From: Psychrobacter sp. APC 3426
Lineage (GTDB): Bacteria > Pseudomonadota > Gammaproteobacteria > Pseudomonadales > Moraxellaceae
Assembly: GCF_030408035.1 (NCBI RefSeq)
Contig: NZ_JASDCF010000001.1
Coordinates: 372,001 to 436,000, forward strand
Length of the DNA stretch: 64,000 nucleotides
Direction: 5' to 3'
Shown: piece by piece, positions 8,835 to 18,608 of the stretch
Layout: every line of letters starts with the position of its first letter
How positions within the stretch are numbered: the first letter of the stretch is position 1
Notes under the pieces: model-generated
What the model was told of the DNA's origin: nothing
Databases searched by the model: none
The model's input: only the letters and a program-made list of their open reading frames with translations
Program-made: the position numbers and the translations under genes

Positions 8835-9791
8835 TTACTTACCTACTTGTGTAACCGGAATGCGCAACGCTTTAGGCAGACTAAAGGTCACATTTTCTTC
8901 AATCCCTGACAGCTCACTCGGCAAATCACCGCCCCAGTCTTGCAACTGTTGCAACACTTCTTGAATCAATACTTCTGGCGCTGAAGCCCCAGCCGTAACG
9001 CCAACACTCTGTACACCATTCAGCCAGCTCTTGTCCATTTCACTGGCATTATCAATGAGATAAGCGCGGCAATTCATGCGCTCTGCCAATTCACGCAGAC
9101 GGTTAGAGTTCGATGAGTTTGGTGAGCCGACGACCAATACCACCTCACAGCGACCAGCTAAGTCTTTGACCGCGTCTTGACGATTCTGGGTGGCGTAACA
9201 AATATCATCTTTGCGTGGCCCTTGAATACTTGGGAATTTATCTCTGAGCGCATCAATAACACGAGCAGTGTCATCCATCGATAGCGTCGTTTGAGTGACA
9301 AATGCCAAACGCTCAGCATTCTTTACGGTCAATGTTGCAACATCACTCTCATCTTCAACTAAGTGAATTTCACCACCATGACGACGATTAAAGCGTCCCA
9401 TGGTACCTTCCACCTCAGGATGTCCTGCATGACCAATCAATACCGCATCCATACCCTCTTGTGCAAATTTTGCCACTTCGATATGCACCTTGGTGACTAA
9501 TGGACAAGTGGCATCAAATACGGTCAAATCGCGGCGCTCAGCTTCATCTTCAACTGCTTTTGACACACCATGAGCAGAGAAAATCACGATTGAACCATCC
9601 GGCACTTCGTGCAGCTCTTCGACAAAAACCGCACCGCGATTGGCCAAATCTGAGACCACAAATTTATTATGTACCACTTCATGACGGACATAAATAGGGG
9701 GCTCAAAACGTGTCAGTGCTTCATTGACAATCGCTATCGCGCGATCCACACCAGCACAAAACCCACGTGGATTGGCAAGATAAATTTGCAT
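8835..9791 (-). CDS. ispH: 4-hydroxy-3-methylbut-2-enyl diphosphate reductase
   Basis: 318 residues from [14 protein letters not shown], which matches the start of E. coli IspH; the frame could be opened at 9806 but adds only MIGLL. The last enzyme of the MEP isoprenoid pathway, reducing HMBPP to IPP and DMAPP with an iron-sulphur cluster. The three cluster ligands are visible: Cys12 (GFCAGVDRA), Cys96 (DATCPLV) and Cys198 (DICYATQNR). The substrate-binding His pair is in RHEVVHN and FSAHGVS, with Glu128 near HPEVEGT. It is the first gene of a likely two-gene unit with the small membrane protein downstream, divergent from gmk. Confidence 0.97.
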   Translation of the reverse strand: MQIYLANPRGFCAGVDRAIAIVNEALTRFEPPIYVRHEVVHNKFVVSDLANRGAVFVEELHEVPDGSIVIFSAHGVSKAVEDEAERRDLTVFDATCPLVTKVHIEVAKFAQEGMDAVLIGHAGHPEVEGTMGRFNRRHGGEIHLVEDESDVATLTVKNAERLAFVTQTTLSMDDTARVIDALRDKFPSIQGPRKDDICYATQNRQDAVKDLAGRCEVVLVVGSPNSSNSNRLRELAERMNCRAYLIDNASEMDKSWLNGVQSVGVTAGASAPEVLIQEVLQQLQDWGGDLPSELSGIEENVTFSLPKALRIPVTQVGK

Positions 9792-10238
9792 AAGAAGGCC
9801 TATCATTAGATAATTTATATTTAAAGCTTCATGTTAAAAGCTTCATGTCAAAAATTGCGGTAAAACCGTTTGGGTAATATCAGTACTCTACTTTAGCATA
9901 ATTTGCTTTTATTGCCTTGAAAATACCAACGCTCGTTTAGCGCAAAAAAGTATTGATAGTACAGAGTTACGGTTAGTTTGACGAATAATGTCAAAATACA
10001 GCATTATTAAAATAAGGTAATTCAAAACGTCATGACGAAAAGCAGTTTATAATGACAGGCTCACTTATTGTGATACCTCGACCAGTGGCATCTTAATAAT
10101 GAGCGACATACCAACAACCCTTGCTACCGCCATACATGATGGCGTTTTTTATTTTTACCAGCTCGACATTTATTCGCACAGCTTTTAGCCTTTTATTCGC
10201 ACACACTTTACTGGTACACATTCATTAGGACACATTGT
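9792..10238. other. Divergent ispH/gmk intergenic region
   Basis: About 450 bases between divergent genes. On the plus strand there is TTGACG at 9978 with CATTAT at 10002 (18-base spacing) and a separate TATAAT at 10048-10053. A rho-independent terminator at 10128-10150 then lies before gmk begins. The region may therefore encode a leader or short RNA of roughly 90 bases. No protein gene is convincing; a 29-codon frame from 10099 overlaps the terminator and has no clear ribosome site. Confidence 0.5.
10128..10150 (+). terminator. Rho-independent terminator ahead of gmk
   Basis: Stem CGCCAT (10128-10133), 5-base loop, ATGGCG (10139-10144), followed by TTTTTTATTTTT. It faces gmk from upstream and no protein gene on the plus strand precedes it in this interval, so it must end a leader or small RNA or insulate gmk from readthrough. 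Confidence 0.75.
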
Positions 10239-10865
10239 ATGACAGGTTCATTATTCATCATTACCGCTGCCTCGGGTACAGGCAAGACTTCACTGGTAAA
10301 GCAGCTACTGGCAACTACCAATGATTTAACCGTTAGTGTTTCTCATACCACTCGTGACCCGCGACCTGGTGAGATTGATGGTCATCATTATCATTTTACT
10401 AGCGTAGATGTGTTTACTAAAGCTATCGGTGAAGGACAGTTTTTGGAACATGCTGAAGTCTTTGGTAACTACTATGGTACGTCTGAGCAAAGTGTCCGTG
10501 CGCAATTAGACGCAGGCGTCGACGTCATTTTGGAGATTGATTGGCAAGGCGCGCTACAAGTTAAGAAGATATTTACCGATGCCACCATGATTTTCATTTT
10601 ACCGCCAAGTATCGCAACTTTACGTCAGCGTTTATCGACGCGCGCACAAGATACGATAGAGGTCATCGAGCAGCGTTTGGCTGGTGCAGTGACCGAAATG
10701 GCGCAATATGTACATTTTGATTTTGTGATTATCAATGATAACTTTGAAGTAGCATTGACTGAGTTAAAGGCCATCATTGTCGCTGACAGACAGACGCTAG
10801 GTCGCCAGCAACAGCGCTATCATCGTACCATTAGCAATTTATTAAACAATAAAGTAGCAGAATAA
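10239..10865 (+). CDS. gmk: Guanylate kinase
   Basis: 208 residues, normal length. Phosphorylates GMP (and dGMP) to GDP with ATP in the cytosol. The P-loop is at residues 9-17 (ASGTGKTSL). GMP-binding features follow: [19 protein letters not shown], then [14 protein letters not shown], then [17 protein letters not shown] lies 8 bases before the ATG. It is followed 174 bases later by rpoZ and then spoT. The gmk-rpoZ-spoT order is the same as in E. coli and links GTP supply, RNA polymerase and ppGpp turnover. Confidence 0.97.
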   Translation: MTGSLFIITAASGTGKTSLVKQLLATTNDLTVSVSHTTRDPRPGEIDGHHYHFTSVDVFTKAIGEGQFLEHAEVFGNYYGTSEQSVRAQLDAGVDVILEIDWQGALQVKKIFTDATMIFILPPSIATLRQRLSTRAQDTIEVIEQRLAGAVTEMAQYVHFDFVIINDNFEVALTELKAIIVADRQTLGRQQQRYHRTISNLLNNKVAE

Positions 10866-10939
10866 ACCGAGTATCAACCGCTTTGCTCATAGTTTGGCTA
10901 AGTAGATATAAAAAAGCAACGACGCGACTGAGCAAAAAA

Positions 10940-10948
10940 TGCTATAAT
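10940..10948 (+). promoter_or_regulatory. Extended -10 promoter element for rpoZ
   Basis: TGCTATAAT, a perfect TATAAT with the TGn extension, about 92 bases before the rpoZ start. No good -35 is present at 17 bases, which is typical of extended -10 promoters. Confidence 0.6.
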
Positions 10949-11039
10949 GCCTAGCTATCCCCCTTTATATTTTTGATATTATTTTTATTAAGTGGCAGGC
11001 AAGCTCTGTGACTAATAAAAACAACCGAGGTAGCTATTT

Positions 11040-11300
11040 ATGGCACGAGTGACGATTGAAGATTGCTTAGAAAACGTTGATAATCGCTTTGAGCTGGTAC
11101 TGGTCGCAAGCAAGCGTGCCCGTCAGTTAGCTAAAGGCATCGCTGAGCCGTTGGTTGATGTTGACAACGATAAGCCAACCGTATTGGCATTACGTGAAAT
11201 TGCCGCTGGCAAAATTACCCGTGACATTCTAAATCAGCCAGAGCATAACTTTGCTACGAGCTCACTAGATTTAGCCTTGTCAGGCGATCACAGTTTCTAA
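11040..11300 (+). CDS. rpoZ: RNA polymerase omega subunit
   Basis: 86 residues starting [20 protein letters not shown], which is diagnostic of omega. The segment [16 protein letters not shown] matches the second conserved helix. Omega assists assembly of beta-prime into RNA polymerase and in E. coli forms part of a ppGpp site. A strong ribosome site (GAGGT) precedes the ATG by 9 bases. A terminator follows at 11425, so it is probably transcribed separately from spoT. Confidence 0.97.
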   Translation: MARVTIEDCLENVDNRFELVLVASKRARQLAKGIAEPLVDVDNDKPTVLALREIAAGKITRDILNQPEHNFATSSLDLALSGDHSF

Positions 11301-11424
11301 TAGAATGGCATTTCATAAAATGACTCTCAAAACAGTGTCTCATAAACCTGTTTTGTAGATTTCATTTTATAGTACTTATGATAGGTGTATCATGTTACGT
11401 CACTGAATACACCTATCGACGATA

Positions 11425-11452
11425 AAAACCACAGCCTATGCTGTGGTTTTTT
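11425..11452 (+). terminator. Rho-independent terminator after rpoZ
   Basis: Perfect 11-bp stem AAAACCACAGC / GCTGTGGTTTT with a 4-base loop and six T residues. Confidence 0.9.
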
Positions 11453-11805
11453 GATTGTCAGCATTATGCTGTTTCTACCTGTTTTAGTAGGTAAATGGCT
11501 TAAAACCAAACCATTGCATAGAAACTCCAAAACTTTTACTTATCCTAGTTGCTTAGCAGTTGACATTGACGTCGATTTACGATTAATTAGAGGGTGGACT
11601 ACTCACTCTCTCGCTTTCATTACTCAAGCTTTTGTATTTTATCTAGGGTGTCTTGAATATTCGCACATAAAGTCAGTACCATCATCGAATATCCAATACG
11701 TTTTAGTAGGTCAGCATTCATTCAGTCACCATATGTCTTGGTGGATAATCAGTACTTTGGTGGATAATTAAGCCGCTAGGTAGTGGAAAATAGGATCATC
11801 ACTTT
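11453..11805. other. Intergenic region before spoT
   Basis: About 350 bases without a credible gene. A 128-codon frame from 11385 crosses the rpoZ terminator and reads like non-coding sequence. The only ribosome-site candidate near spoT is AGGA 10 bases before its ATG. Confidence 0.5.
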
Positions 11806-14004
11806 ATGAGTCAAACCTTACCCAAACTCAGTCATCACTTGGTTGATGATGCTCAATATAATTTACTGCGCTCAGTAGGTTATCTCACTGCCGCTGAACG
11901 CCGTGATATTATTGATGCCTGTGAGTTCGGCGATATTGCGCATATCAAAGACAAGCGTAAATCAGGTGAGCCTTATATTACCCATCCCATCGCAGTTGCT
12001 GAGATACTCGCAGGTTTTCGCTTAGATCGAGACACCATTATCGCGGCAATTTTGCATGACACGGTTGAAGACACTGAGGTCAGTGACGAACAGATTGAAC
12101 AGCGTTATGGAAAAGTCGTTGCCAGACTGGTAGACGGCGTTACCAAGTTAAAATCATCCACACACAACAAGCAAGAAAATAAAGCCGCCACCTTTCATAA
12201 GATCTTGACCGCTACCCTTGCTGACCCTCGCGTACTAATCATCAAGCTTGCAGACCGTTTGCATAATATGTCGACTTTGGATGCGGTGCGTCCCGAAAAA
12301 CAGCGTACCACTGCCCAAGAGACCTTAGACTTTTATGTGCCCTTTGCCCGTTTAATGGGTCTTAATGATATTGCCGACTATATCGAGGTGCTGTGTTATC
12401 GCAATCTTGATTCTGAGATGTACAATAAAATCTCTGATAAACTACTGCAGCATGGTCTTGGGCGCAACTTTCAAAGAGAAGCCATCCATCGCTACTTGAG
12501 TATAGTCCTCAACAATCTAGAGCTAAATGGCCTGGTCAAAGTTTTAGACAACCGTGTGGTCATCTACCGTCAGTTTTTCCGCAATCGTGGCGAGATTAAT
12601 GCATTGCTGCGTCATTATGCCTTTGAGATTGTCCTCGACAATATTGAAGCCTGTGACAAACTGGCTTATTATCTTATTAAAAAATATCAAATTGACGATA
12701 CGCATATTGCCGATAATATTCGCCGTCCCTTACCTGGTGGCAATCAATCACTGACGCTCATCTATGAGCGCGATAATGACGTGGTGAAGGTCACCATTTT
12801 GACCAAGCAAATGCAAAGCGCTGCTAGGCTTGGTGTCATTGGCGCTGAGCATGCCTCCGATGTCAGTCAATCAGTTATTCAAGCCTCATTGCGCAATATG
12901 AAAGACTTGGTCGATGAAGACACTCTAAATAATGACAGCCCTGACTTTTCGGCCGCCGTCTCTACCATCAACGAGCTGATGGACTACTTACACTCTAGTA
13001 AGATTATCTGTTATAGCCCAAAAGGTCGCGCTTATGAGCTGCCACAAGGTGCCACCGCACTAGACTTTGCTTATGCTGTTGGCCCTATGGTCGGTAATGT
13101 CGCCGTCGGTGCCAACGTCGATGGCAAACCTGCTAAACTTGGTACGGTAGTGAAAAATGGCCAGCTAGTAGAGATTGAAGTCAATAGTCACTCAGAACCG
13201 AAAGCTGAATGGCTTGGATTTGTCGTTACCAATAAAGCTCGTGAAGAGATATTAAGATGGTTTAAAGATTTGTCCGCGTCTGATAAGCAATATCATGGTA
13301 GACAGGCCTTGGATCGCGCGCTAAAAACCTACCAAAAAAGCCTCGATGATTTAACGGATAGCGATTGGAAAAACCTGACTGAATGGCGTGGGCTCACAGA
13401 AAAAGACACGCTGTTTGAGCAAATAAGCTCTGGCACACTATTGCCACAGCTAGTGGTCACTCGCTTGTTTAGTGATGAAGTCTGTGACCTGCAGGCACAA
13501 GAACATATCGATGATATGACACAGCCGCAGCAGCTGATTGTCAATGCCTCAGGCGTGGAGCTCGATTTTGCCAATTGCTGTCACCCTATTTACGGCGACC
13601 CAATCGTTGGCCATTTATCTCGCCATGGCTTAGTGGTTCATCGGCATAAATGCTTCTCACTTGACGACATTCGTAAAGACAACCCTTATCAAGTGATTCA
13701 ATTGCGCTGGCGCAATGATAAGGCCGTTAAACAAGGTGATGCCGATGATGTAGGCATAAAAAATAGCGGCAAAGTTCGCTTTCCTGCTTATCTAAAGCTT
13801 TCTATTGCCCTTAGCGATGAACAAATCAGTGAAGTCATCTACCATTTGCGTCAATTAAATATGGGCGTCGAAACGGTTGATGTACGCAACAGTGATACCA
13901 TCATTCATATCGTGGTACGTAGTCGCAATCATTTAGCGCAAGGTATTCGTGAGTTACGCTCGCGACTAGGCTTCCCCAACATTATACGGCTATATCAGCT
14001 ATAA
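11806..14004 (+). CDS. spoT: SpoT-type ppGpp hydrolase with degenerate synthetase domain
   Basis: 732 residues. The N-terminal HD hydrolase domain is intact, with His60, the HD pair at 84-85 (LHDTVEDTE), Glu88-Asp89 and LADRLHNM near 160. The next domain should be the ppGpp synthetase, but its signature blocks are missing. The NGYQSxH block reads PGGNQSLTL, the EIQIRT block reads VTILTKQM, and the RxKxxxSI motif is absent. TGS (about 400-465) and C-terminal ACT (about 655-732) domains follow, with the conserved DFANCCHP between them. The enzyme should therefore degrade but not make (p)ppGpp. Acinetobacter baumannii SpoT is described as hydrolase-only, so this fits the Moraxellaceae. Synthesis would need a separate RelA elsewhere. 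Membership in the Rel/Spo family is certain. Confidence 0.93.
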   Translation: MSQTLPKLSHHLVDDAQYNLLRSVGYLTAAERRDIIDACEFGDIAHIKDKRKSGEPYITHPIAVAEILAGFRLDRDTIIAAILHDTVEDTEVSDEQIEQRYGKVVARLVDGVTKLKSSTHNKQENKAATFHKILTATLADPRVLIIKLADRLHNMSTLDAVRPEKQRTTAQETLDFYVPFARLMGLNDIADYIEVLCYRNLDSEMYNKISDKLLQHGLGRNFQREAIHRYLSIVLNNLELNGLVKVLDNRVVIYRQFFRNRGEINALLRHYAFEIVLDNIEACDKLAYYLIKKYQIDDTHIADNIRRPLPGGNQSLTLIYERDNDVVKVTILTKQMQSAARLGVIGAEHASDVSQSVIQASLRNMKDLVDEDTLNNDSPDFSAAVSTINELMDYLHSSKIICYSPKGRAYELPQGATALDFAYAVGPMVGNVAVGANVDGKPAKLGTVVKNGQLVEIEVNSHSEPKAEWLGFVVTNKAREEILRWFKDLSASDKQYHGRQALDRALKTYQKSLDDLTDSDWKNLTEWRGLTEKDTLFEQISSGTLLPQLVVTRLFSDEVCDLQAQEHIDDMTQPQQLIVNASGVELDFANCCHPIYGDPIVGHLSRHGLVVHRHKCFSLDDIRKDNPYQVIQLRWRNDKAVKQGDADDVGIKNSGKVRFPAYLKLSIALSDEQISEVIYHLRQLNMGVETVDVRNSDTIIHIVVRSRNHLAQGIRELRSRLGFPNIIRLYQL

Positions 14005-14229
14005 AAATGATAGCTACTATCGTTGTTTAGGCAAAACGGTTAAACATGAAAATTTGAAGTGATAGTAAACTATAAGAAATTAATGATTAAAAACGAACCA
14101 CTAAAAGTCGGTTAATATGAAATTAGGCTGTAAAAAATCCAAGATATTTATCATCATCCCTACTTAGACAGTTGTCACTGCTCATCTTTAGCAGAAAACC
14201 AAACCCGCAAAATATAAAAAGGACATACT

Positions 14230-14610
14230 ATGACCCGCCAAACCATCCAAACTAATAATGCACCTGCCGCCGTCGGCACCTATTCACAAGCAGTAAAAGT
14301 CGGTAATACCGTCTACATCTCAGGTCAGCTTGGTTTTGACCCTGAAACAATGGAACTACGAGACGGCTTTGAAGCACAAGCGAAACAAGTATTTGCTAAC
14401 TTAAAAGCCGTTTGTGAGGCCGCGGGTGGTAGCTTAAGTGATGTGGTTAAATTCAACGTGTCTTTAACCGACTTAAGCGACTTTGCCGTACTCAATGAAG
14501 TGTTCGTTGAAAACTTAAGCGAACCTTACCCTGCCCGCGCTGCCGTACAAGTTGCTGCGTTGCCTAAAGGCGGTGTGGTTGAGATTGAAGCTATTATGTA
14601 TATTGAATAA
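14230..14610 (+). CDS. ridA: RidA family enamine/imine deaminase
   Basis: 126 residues, typical RidA size and spacing. Conserved features are GTYSQAVKVGNTVYISGQ near the N-terminus, Arg103 in YPARAAVQV (binds the substrate carboxylate) and the C-terminal Glu in GGVVEIEAI. RidA proteins are cytosolic trimers that hydrolyse reactive enamines and imines, such as 2-aminoacrylate released by PLP enzymes. AAAAGGAC precedes the ATG by about 7 bases. It lies 225 bases after spoT on the same strand, as yjgF-like genes do in several gammaproteobacteria, and has its own terminator. Confidence 0.93.
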   Translation: MTRQTIQTNNAPAAVGTYSQAVKVGNTVYISGQLGFDPETMELRDGFEAQAKQVFANLKAVCEAAGGSLSDVVKFNVSLTDLSDFAVLNEVFVENLSEPYPARAAVQVAALPKGGVVEIEAIMYIE

Positions 14611-14664
14611 ACTGATATATCCTCTTAATTAATTTTCAAACCAATAAGTAAACATATTCTAGAG

Positions 14665-14692
14665 TAAGCCCAAATATAGCTATTTGGGCTTA
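14665..14692 (+). terminator. Rho-independent terminator after ridA
   Basis: Perfect 12-bp stem TAAGCCCAAATA / TATTTGGGCTTA with a 4-base loop, followed by TTGTTATT. Confidence 0.85.
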
Positions 14693-14779
14693 TTGTTATT
14701 ACCCTTATCAATATCATGTTCTAAACATCTAAAATATGGTTATTCAGAAGCTATATATCTAAACATTGGGGATGCATTT

Positions 14780-17065
14780 ATGTTGGTACAAGTTGCTCTA
14801 CCCGTGCCCCTTTATCGGGTATTTGACTATAGCGTACCGGTAGATGTAAACGCCTCATCAAGCTCTTCTTTACCGCATATCGGATGCCGAGTTGAGGTAT
14901 CATTCGGTCGTCAGACTCTAATTGGCATTGTGGTTGCCCATACCTCGGAGACAGATAGCAGCGTACCCGCCAATAAGCTTAAACCCATCAATAAATGCTT
15001 AGATGCTGAGCCGATTTTAGATGCCAATATGTTAAAGCTCGCTCATTGGCTAGCGCGATATTATCACTACCCGCTTGGTGATGTTTTGGCAGTCATCTTG
15101 CCAAACCTCGTTCGTCAAGGCAAATCACTAGACTTACTGATTACCCATTGGCGCGTTTTGCCCCATGCCAGCGATAATGACTTTCGTGCCAATGCAAAAA
15201 AGCAAAAACAGCAATTTGATATGCTCAAACTACATGGCGAGCGCGGTGCAAGTGAAGACGTACTCTTATTGGAAGGGATGGAGCGAGCTTTTTTAAAAAC
15301 GCTAGAGGATAAAGGACTTATCGAGCGCTATATTGAGCCCAAACAAGCGCCATCTCCTGTTAAACTCGCAAAAATGCCACTCGATCTCAATGATGAGCAA
15401 CAGCTTGCCGTTGCAGCTATTGTTGCTGCCCATGAAGCTGAACGCTATACCGGATTTTTATTAAATGGTATTACTGGTAGTGGCAAAACCGAAGTCTATC
15501 TGCAAGCGATGCAAGCTGTATTAGAAGCTGGCAAGCAGGTTTTGATTCTAGTGCCGGAGATTGGACTGACTCCGCAGACGCGCGCGCGCTTTGCCAGTCG
15601 CTTTGCTGCTCATATCGTTTTACTGCATTCAGGCATGAACAATACTCACCGCCTACAAGGCTGGCAAGATTGCCGCTCTGGTCATGCACAAATCATTATC
15701 GGGACGCGCTCAGCGGTGCTATATCCCTTTGCAAATTTAGGACTCATCGTCGTCGATGAAGCACATGATGGTTCTTATAAGCAGCAAGACACACTGCGTT
15801 ATCATGCGGCTGACGTCGCGCTCTACCGTGGCCTGCAATACAATATCCCAGTCGTACTTGGTACCGCTACCCCTTCTCTTGAGCATTTAAAACTGGTTGA
15901 TGACAGCAAGTTAGTAGAGTGTCAACTGCTTACTCGTCCTGGTAATGCAAAGCCTGCAACGATGCAGCTGATTGATGCGCGCTTGCAAAGCACTCATCAA
16001 CAAACGACGGATGACGGCGCGCGCTATGATACAGGTTTGACCGATGCACTGATTGGTGCGATACGGCAAACACTAGAAGCTGGCAATCAAGTATTGATAT
16101 TCTTAAATCGTCGCGGCTATGCCCCTGTCTTGTTATGTGAGGCTTGCGGTTGGCAGGCGGACTGCCCACGCTGCGACGCGCATTTAACCGTTCATTATAA
16201 TAGCCAGTCCCAACACAACACTTATAATAGCTCCTATTTAAAATGCCATCACTGCGACTGGCAAGCCTATATTCCGACCGTTTGCCCTGACTGTGGTAGT
16301 CAGAACGTAGATGCCAAAGGTATGGGCACCACAAGACTGAGCGAAAACTTGCACGCTATCTTTGCCAATCCGCAAGCCAGTAAAGAGCTGTATCCGATTA
16401 TTCAAATCGATCGCGATACCACGAGGCGTAAAGACAGCTGGGAGAATATCTATCAGCGTATCAATCAAGGCAATCCTGCCATCTTAGTCGGTACGCAAAT
16501 GGTCGCCAAGGGTCATCACTTTCCCAATGTTACGTTAGTTTGCTTACCCAATGCTGATCGTGGTTTTTTATCAGCAGATTTTCGCTCGCCTGAACATACC
16601 GCTCAGCTAATGGTTCAGGTGGCAGGCCGTGCTGGACGCGGTGATAAATCTGGTCGCGTACTGATTCAAACGCTGCAACCTGATAATGAGCTGTTATTAA
16701 AGCTGGTTAAAGATGGTTATCTGTCATTCGCACGTGAGCTATTACAAGAGCGTAAAATGATGGGTCTACCGCCTCATAGCCACGCCGCGCTGATACGCTG
16801 TGAAGGCAAAACCTTGGCGGCTACTACCCAAGCCTTGAAAGATGCCGTTGCCAATCTGCCTCATGGGCACAACCTCGCGGTGCTTGGCCCTATCGATGCG
16901 CCGATGAGTAAGAAGAACAGCCGTTATCACGCACAATTGCTATTATTAGCCAAAGATAGACGGCAATTACACCATGTACTAAATCAATGGTGGCAGCCAG
17001 TACTCGCCTTACCAAGCGCTAAATATCTTAAGCTTACTTTAGACATTGATCCTGTTGGTTGGTAG
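14780..17065 (+). CDS. priA: Primosomal replication protein N' (helicase PriA)
   Basis: 761 residues from MLVQVALPVPLYRVFDY, the conserved PriA start; GGGGA lies about 8 bases upstream. An in-frame ATG at 14684 would add 32 residues but falls inside the ridA terminator. Order of domains: an N-terminal 3'-end-binding region, then a DEAH helicase with Walker A GITGSGKT (about 230) and VDEAHDG (about 324), then a zinc domain with paired cysteines (CEACGW, CPRC, CHHC, CPDCG, about 453-508) inside the second helicase lobe. GTQMVAKGHHFPNV and QVAGRAGRGD are helicase motifs V and VI. PriA restarts stalled replication forks by loading DnaB. It stands alone here. Confidence 0.97.
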   Translation: MLVQVALPVPLYRVFDYSVPVDVNASSSSSLPHIGCRVEVSFGRQTLIGIVVAHTSETDSSVPANKLKPINKCLDAEPILDANMLKLAHWLARYYHYPLGDVLAVILPNLVRQGKSLDLLITHWRVLPHASDNDFRANAKKQKQQFDMLKLHGERGASEDVLLLEGMERAFLKTLEDKGLIERYIEPKQAPSPVKLAKMPLDLNDEQQLAVAAIVAAHEAERYTGFLLNGITGSGKTEVYLQAMQAVLEAGKQVLILVPEIGLTPQTRARFASRFAAHIVLLHSGMNNTHRLQGWQDCRSGHAQIIIGTRSAVLYPFANLGLIVVDEAHDGSYKQQDTLRYHAADVALYRGLQYNIPVVLGTATPSLEHLKLVDDSKLVECQLLTRPGNAKPATMQLIDARLQSTHQQTTDDGARYDTGLTDALIGAIRQTLEAGNQVLIFLNRRGYAPVLLCEACGWQADCPRCDAHLTVHYNSQSQHNTYNSSYLKCHHCDWQAYIPTVCPDCGSQNVDAKGMGTTRLSENLHAIFANPQASKELYPIIQIDRDTTRRKDSWENIYQRINQGNPAILVGTQMVAKGHHFPNVTLVCLPNADRGFLSADFRSPEHTAQLMVQVAGRAGRGDKSGRVLIQTLQPDNELLLKLVKDGYLSFARELLQERKMMGLPPHSHAALIRCEGKTLAATTQALKDAVANLPHGHNLAVLGPIDAPMSKKNSRYHAQLLLLAKDRRQLHHVLNQWWQPVLALPSAKYLKLTLDIDPVGW

Positions 17066-17323
17066 TCTTAGAGCGTATGCTCAATCTGAACCTTAAATTC
17101 TAAATGGGCTAAAAAAGTCTAAATAATTTTCTGTTATATCTATTCTCCATTATCCATCTGCCGTATTTTTACTTCGGCGATACAGCTTCTAACACTCGAC
17201 TATGTTAGATTTGTAATACAACATTTTCTGATATAACCTGATGCAGACTGAACATCTGCTTTGTATAGAGCATAAATTAATATCGACTATTTAATTTAAA
17301 TTTCAACAAATTTGAGTGTTGTC

Positions 17324-18535
17324 ATGAGTCAAAAGAATTCAAACCCTGAACAAAGCAATCACTCCCATCAGAGTGATTCTGCTATGCCTGAGCATCTGTA
17401 TAATGATGAGGGCAACTATACTCATGACAATCAAGACACCCACGATCACGATGAACACCTAGAGCAAACCACAGCACCGCGAGATACCAAGGGCTATCAG
17501 CGCACCTTACTGTTTAGCTTTATTATTATCACTGCCTACATGTTTATCGAGGCTATTGGTGGCTGGCTCACTGGCAGCTTGGCACTCTTATCCGACGCAG
17601 GTCACATGCTAAGCGACGCCATTGCACTTGGTGCAACCTTGATGGCATTCAAAATCGGTGAAAGAGCAGCTACCCATCAAAAGACTTTTGGTTATAAACG
17701 CTTTGAGATATTAGTCGCTACTGTGAACGGTGCTACGCTGGTTATCATTGCGCTGATGATTTTTTACGAAGCAATCAAACGCTTCAACTCGCCGCCTGAG
17801 ATTGCTACCCAAGGTATGCTTATCGTTGCCACTATCGGTATGTTAGTCAATATTTTGGTTGCATGGCTCATGCATCGAGGTAGCCGCAGTGGCAATGGAC
17901 ACGCTCACGATCACAGCCATGGCTCAAAGGAAGAACATGTAAATAAAGACAATGCAAATAAAAGCAATGCAAAAGTTAAAAACCCTGATACTAAAGAACC
18001 CGTTAACCTTAATATGCAAAGTGCTTACTTACATGTATTGAGCGATTTAATGGGGTCGGTTGCCGCTATTATTGCTGCACTATTGATGATGAGCTTTGGT
18101 TGGGTCTGGGCAGATGCGGCAGCATCCGTCATTGTCGCCATATTGATTTTATTTAGTGGTTACCGAGTCGTACGTGACTCAGTGCATATTTTAATGGAAG
18201 GCACACCAGAAGGCATCTCGCTCGTTGATGTTGAGGACACACTGGTTGCGCATCCACAGGTGCATAAAGTTCATGACCTGCATGTTTGGAGCATCACCAG
18301 CGGTCTAAACGCCTTATCTTGTCACGTAATGGTCGATGGTGATATGAGAATCTCAGAGGCCAGTGTATTGATTGCCAATCTTGAAAAAAGACTGTTAGCG
18401 CTCGGTATTCACCATGTCACCATCCAGGTTGAAAGCCTATCGCATCCGCAAACTGAGACACACAGTGATGCGCTAGTTTGTGATATCTCAGAGCGTCCTG
18501 CTGATAGTAATAGCCATATTGGTCACAATCATTAG
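17324..18535 (+). CDS. Cation diffusion facilitator, zinc-type exporter
   Basis: 403 residues. I start at the ATG at 17324; the frame can be opened by a TTG four codons earlier. The His-rich cytosolic N-terminus (HSHQSD, HDNQDTHDHDEH) precedes six membrane helices. Two HxxxD metal-site motifs are visible, HMLSD in helix 2 (about 95) and HVLSD in helix 5, the Zn/Cd arrangement of CzcD and ZitB. A second His-rich loop (GHAHDHSHG) lies between helices 4 and 5, followed by a cytosolic C-terminal domain (LHVWSITSGLNALSCHV). It would export Zn2+ (perhaps Cd2+ or Co2+) in exchange for protons. czcD or zitB would both be reasonable names. Confidence 0.9.
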   Translation: MSQKNSNPEQSNHSHQSDSAMPEHLYNDEGNYTHDNQDTHDHDEHLEQTTAPRDTKGYQRTLLFSFIIITAYMFIEAIGGWLTGSLALLSDAGHMLSDAIALGATLMAFKIGERAATHQKTFGYKRFEILVATVNGATLVIIALMIFYEAIKRFNSPPEIATQGMLIVATIGMLVNILVAWLMHRGSRSGNGHAHDHSHGSKEEHVNKDNANKSNAKVKNPDTKEPVNLNMQSAYLHVLSDLMGSVAAIIAALLMMSFGWVWADAAASVIVAILILFSGYRVVRDSVHILMEGTPEGISLVDVEDTLVAHPQVHKVHDLHVWSITSGLNALSCHVMVDGDMRISEASVLIANLEKRLLALGIHHVTIQVESLSHPQTETHSDALVCDISERPADSNSHIGHNH

Positions 18536-18608
18536 TAACAGTCATTATCAATAAACAATCAATTACGAGACGTTAGGTCGAAGGATGGTAGAGGATATAG
18601 ACACAGCT

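Noticed and set aside
11385-11771. 128-codon plus-strand frame between rpoZ and spoT
   Set aside because: It runs through the perfect rpoZ terminator, lacks a ribosome site and its translation has no protein-like pattern.
15930-16334. 134-codon frame antisense to priA
   Set aside because: Opposite-strand shadow over the PriA helicase and zinc region.
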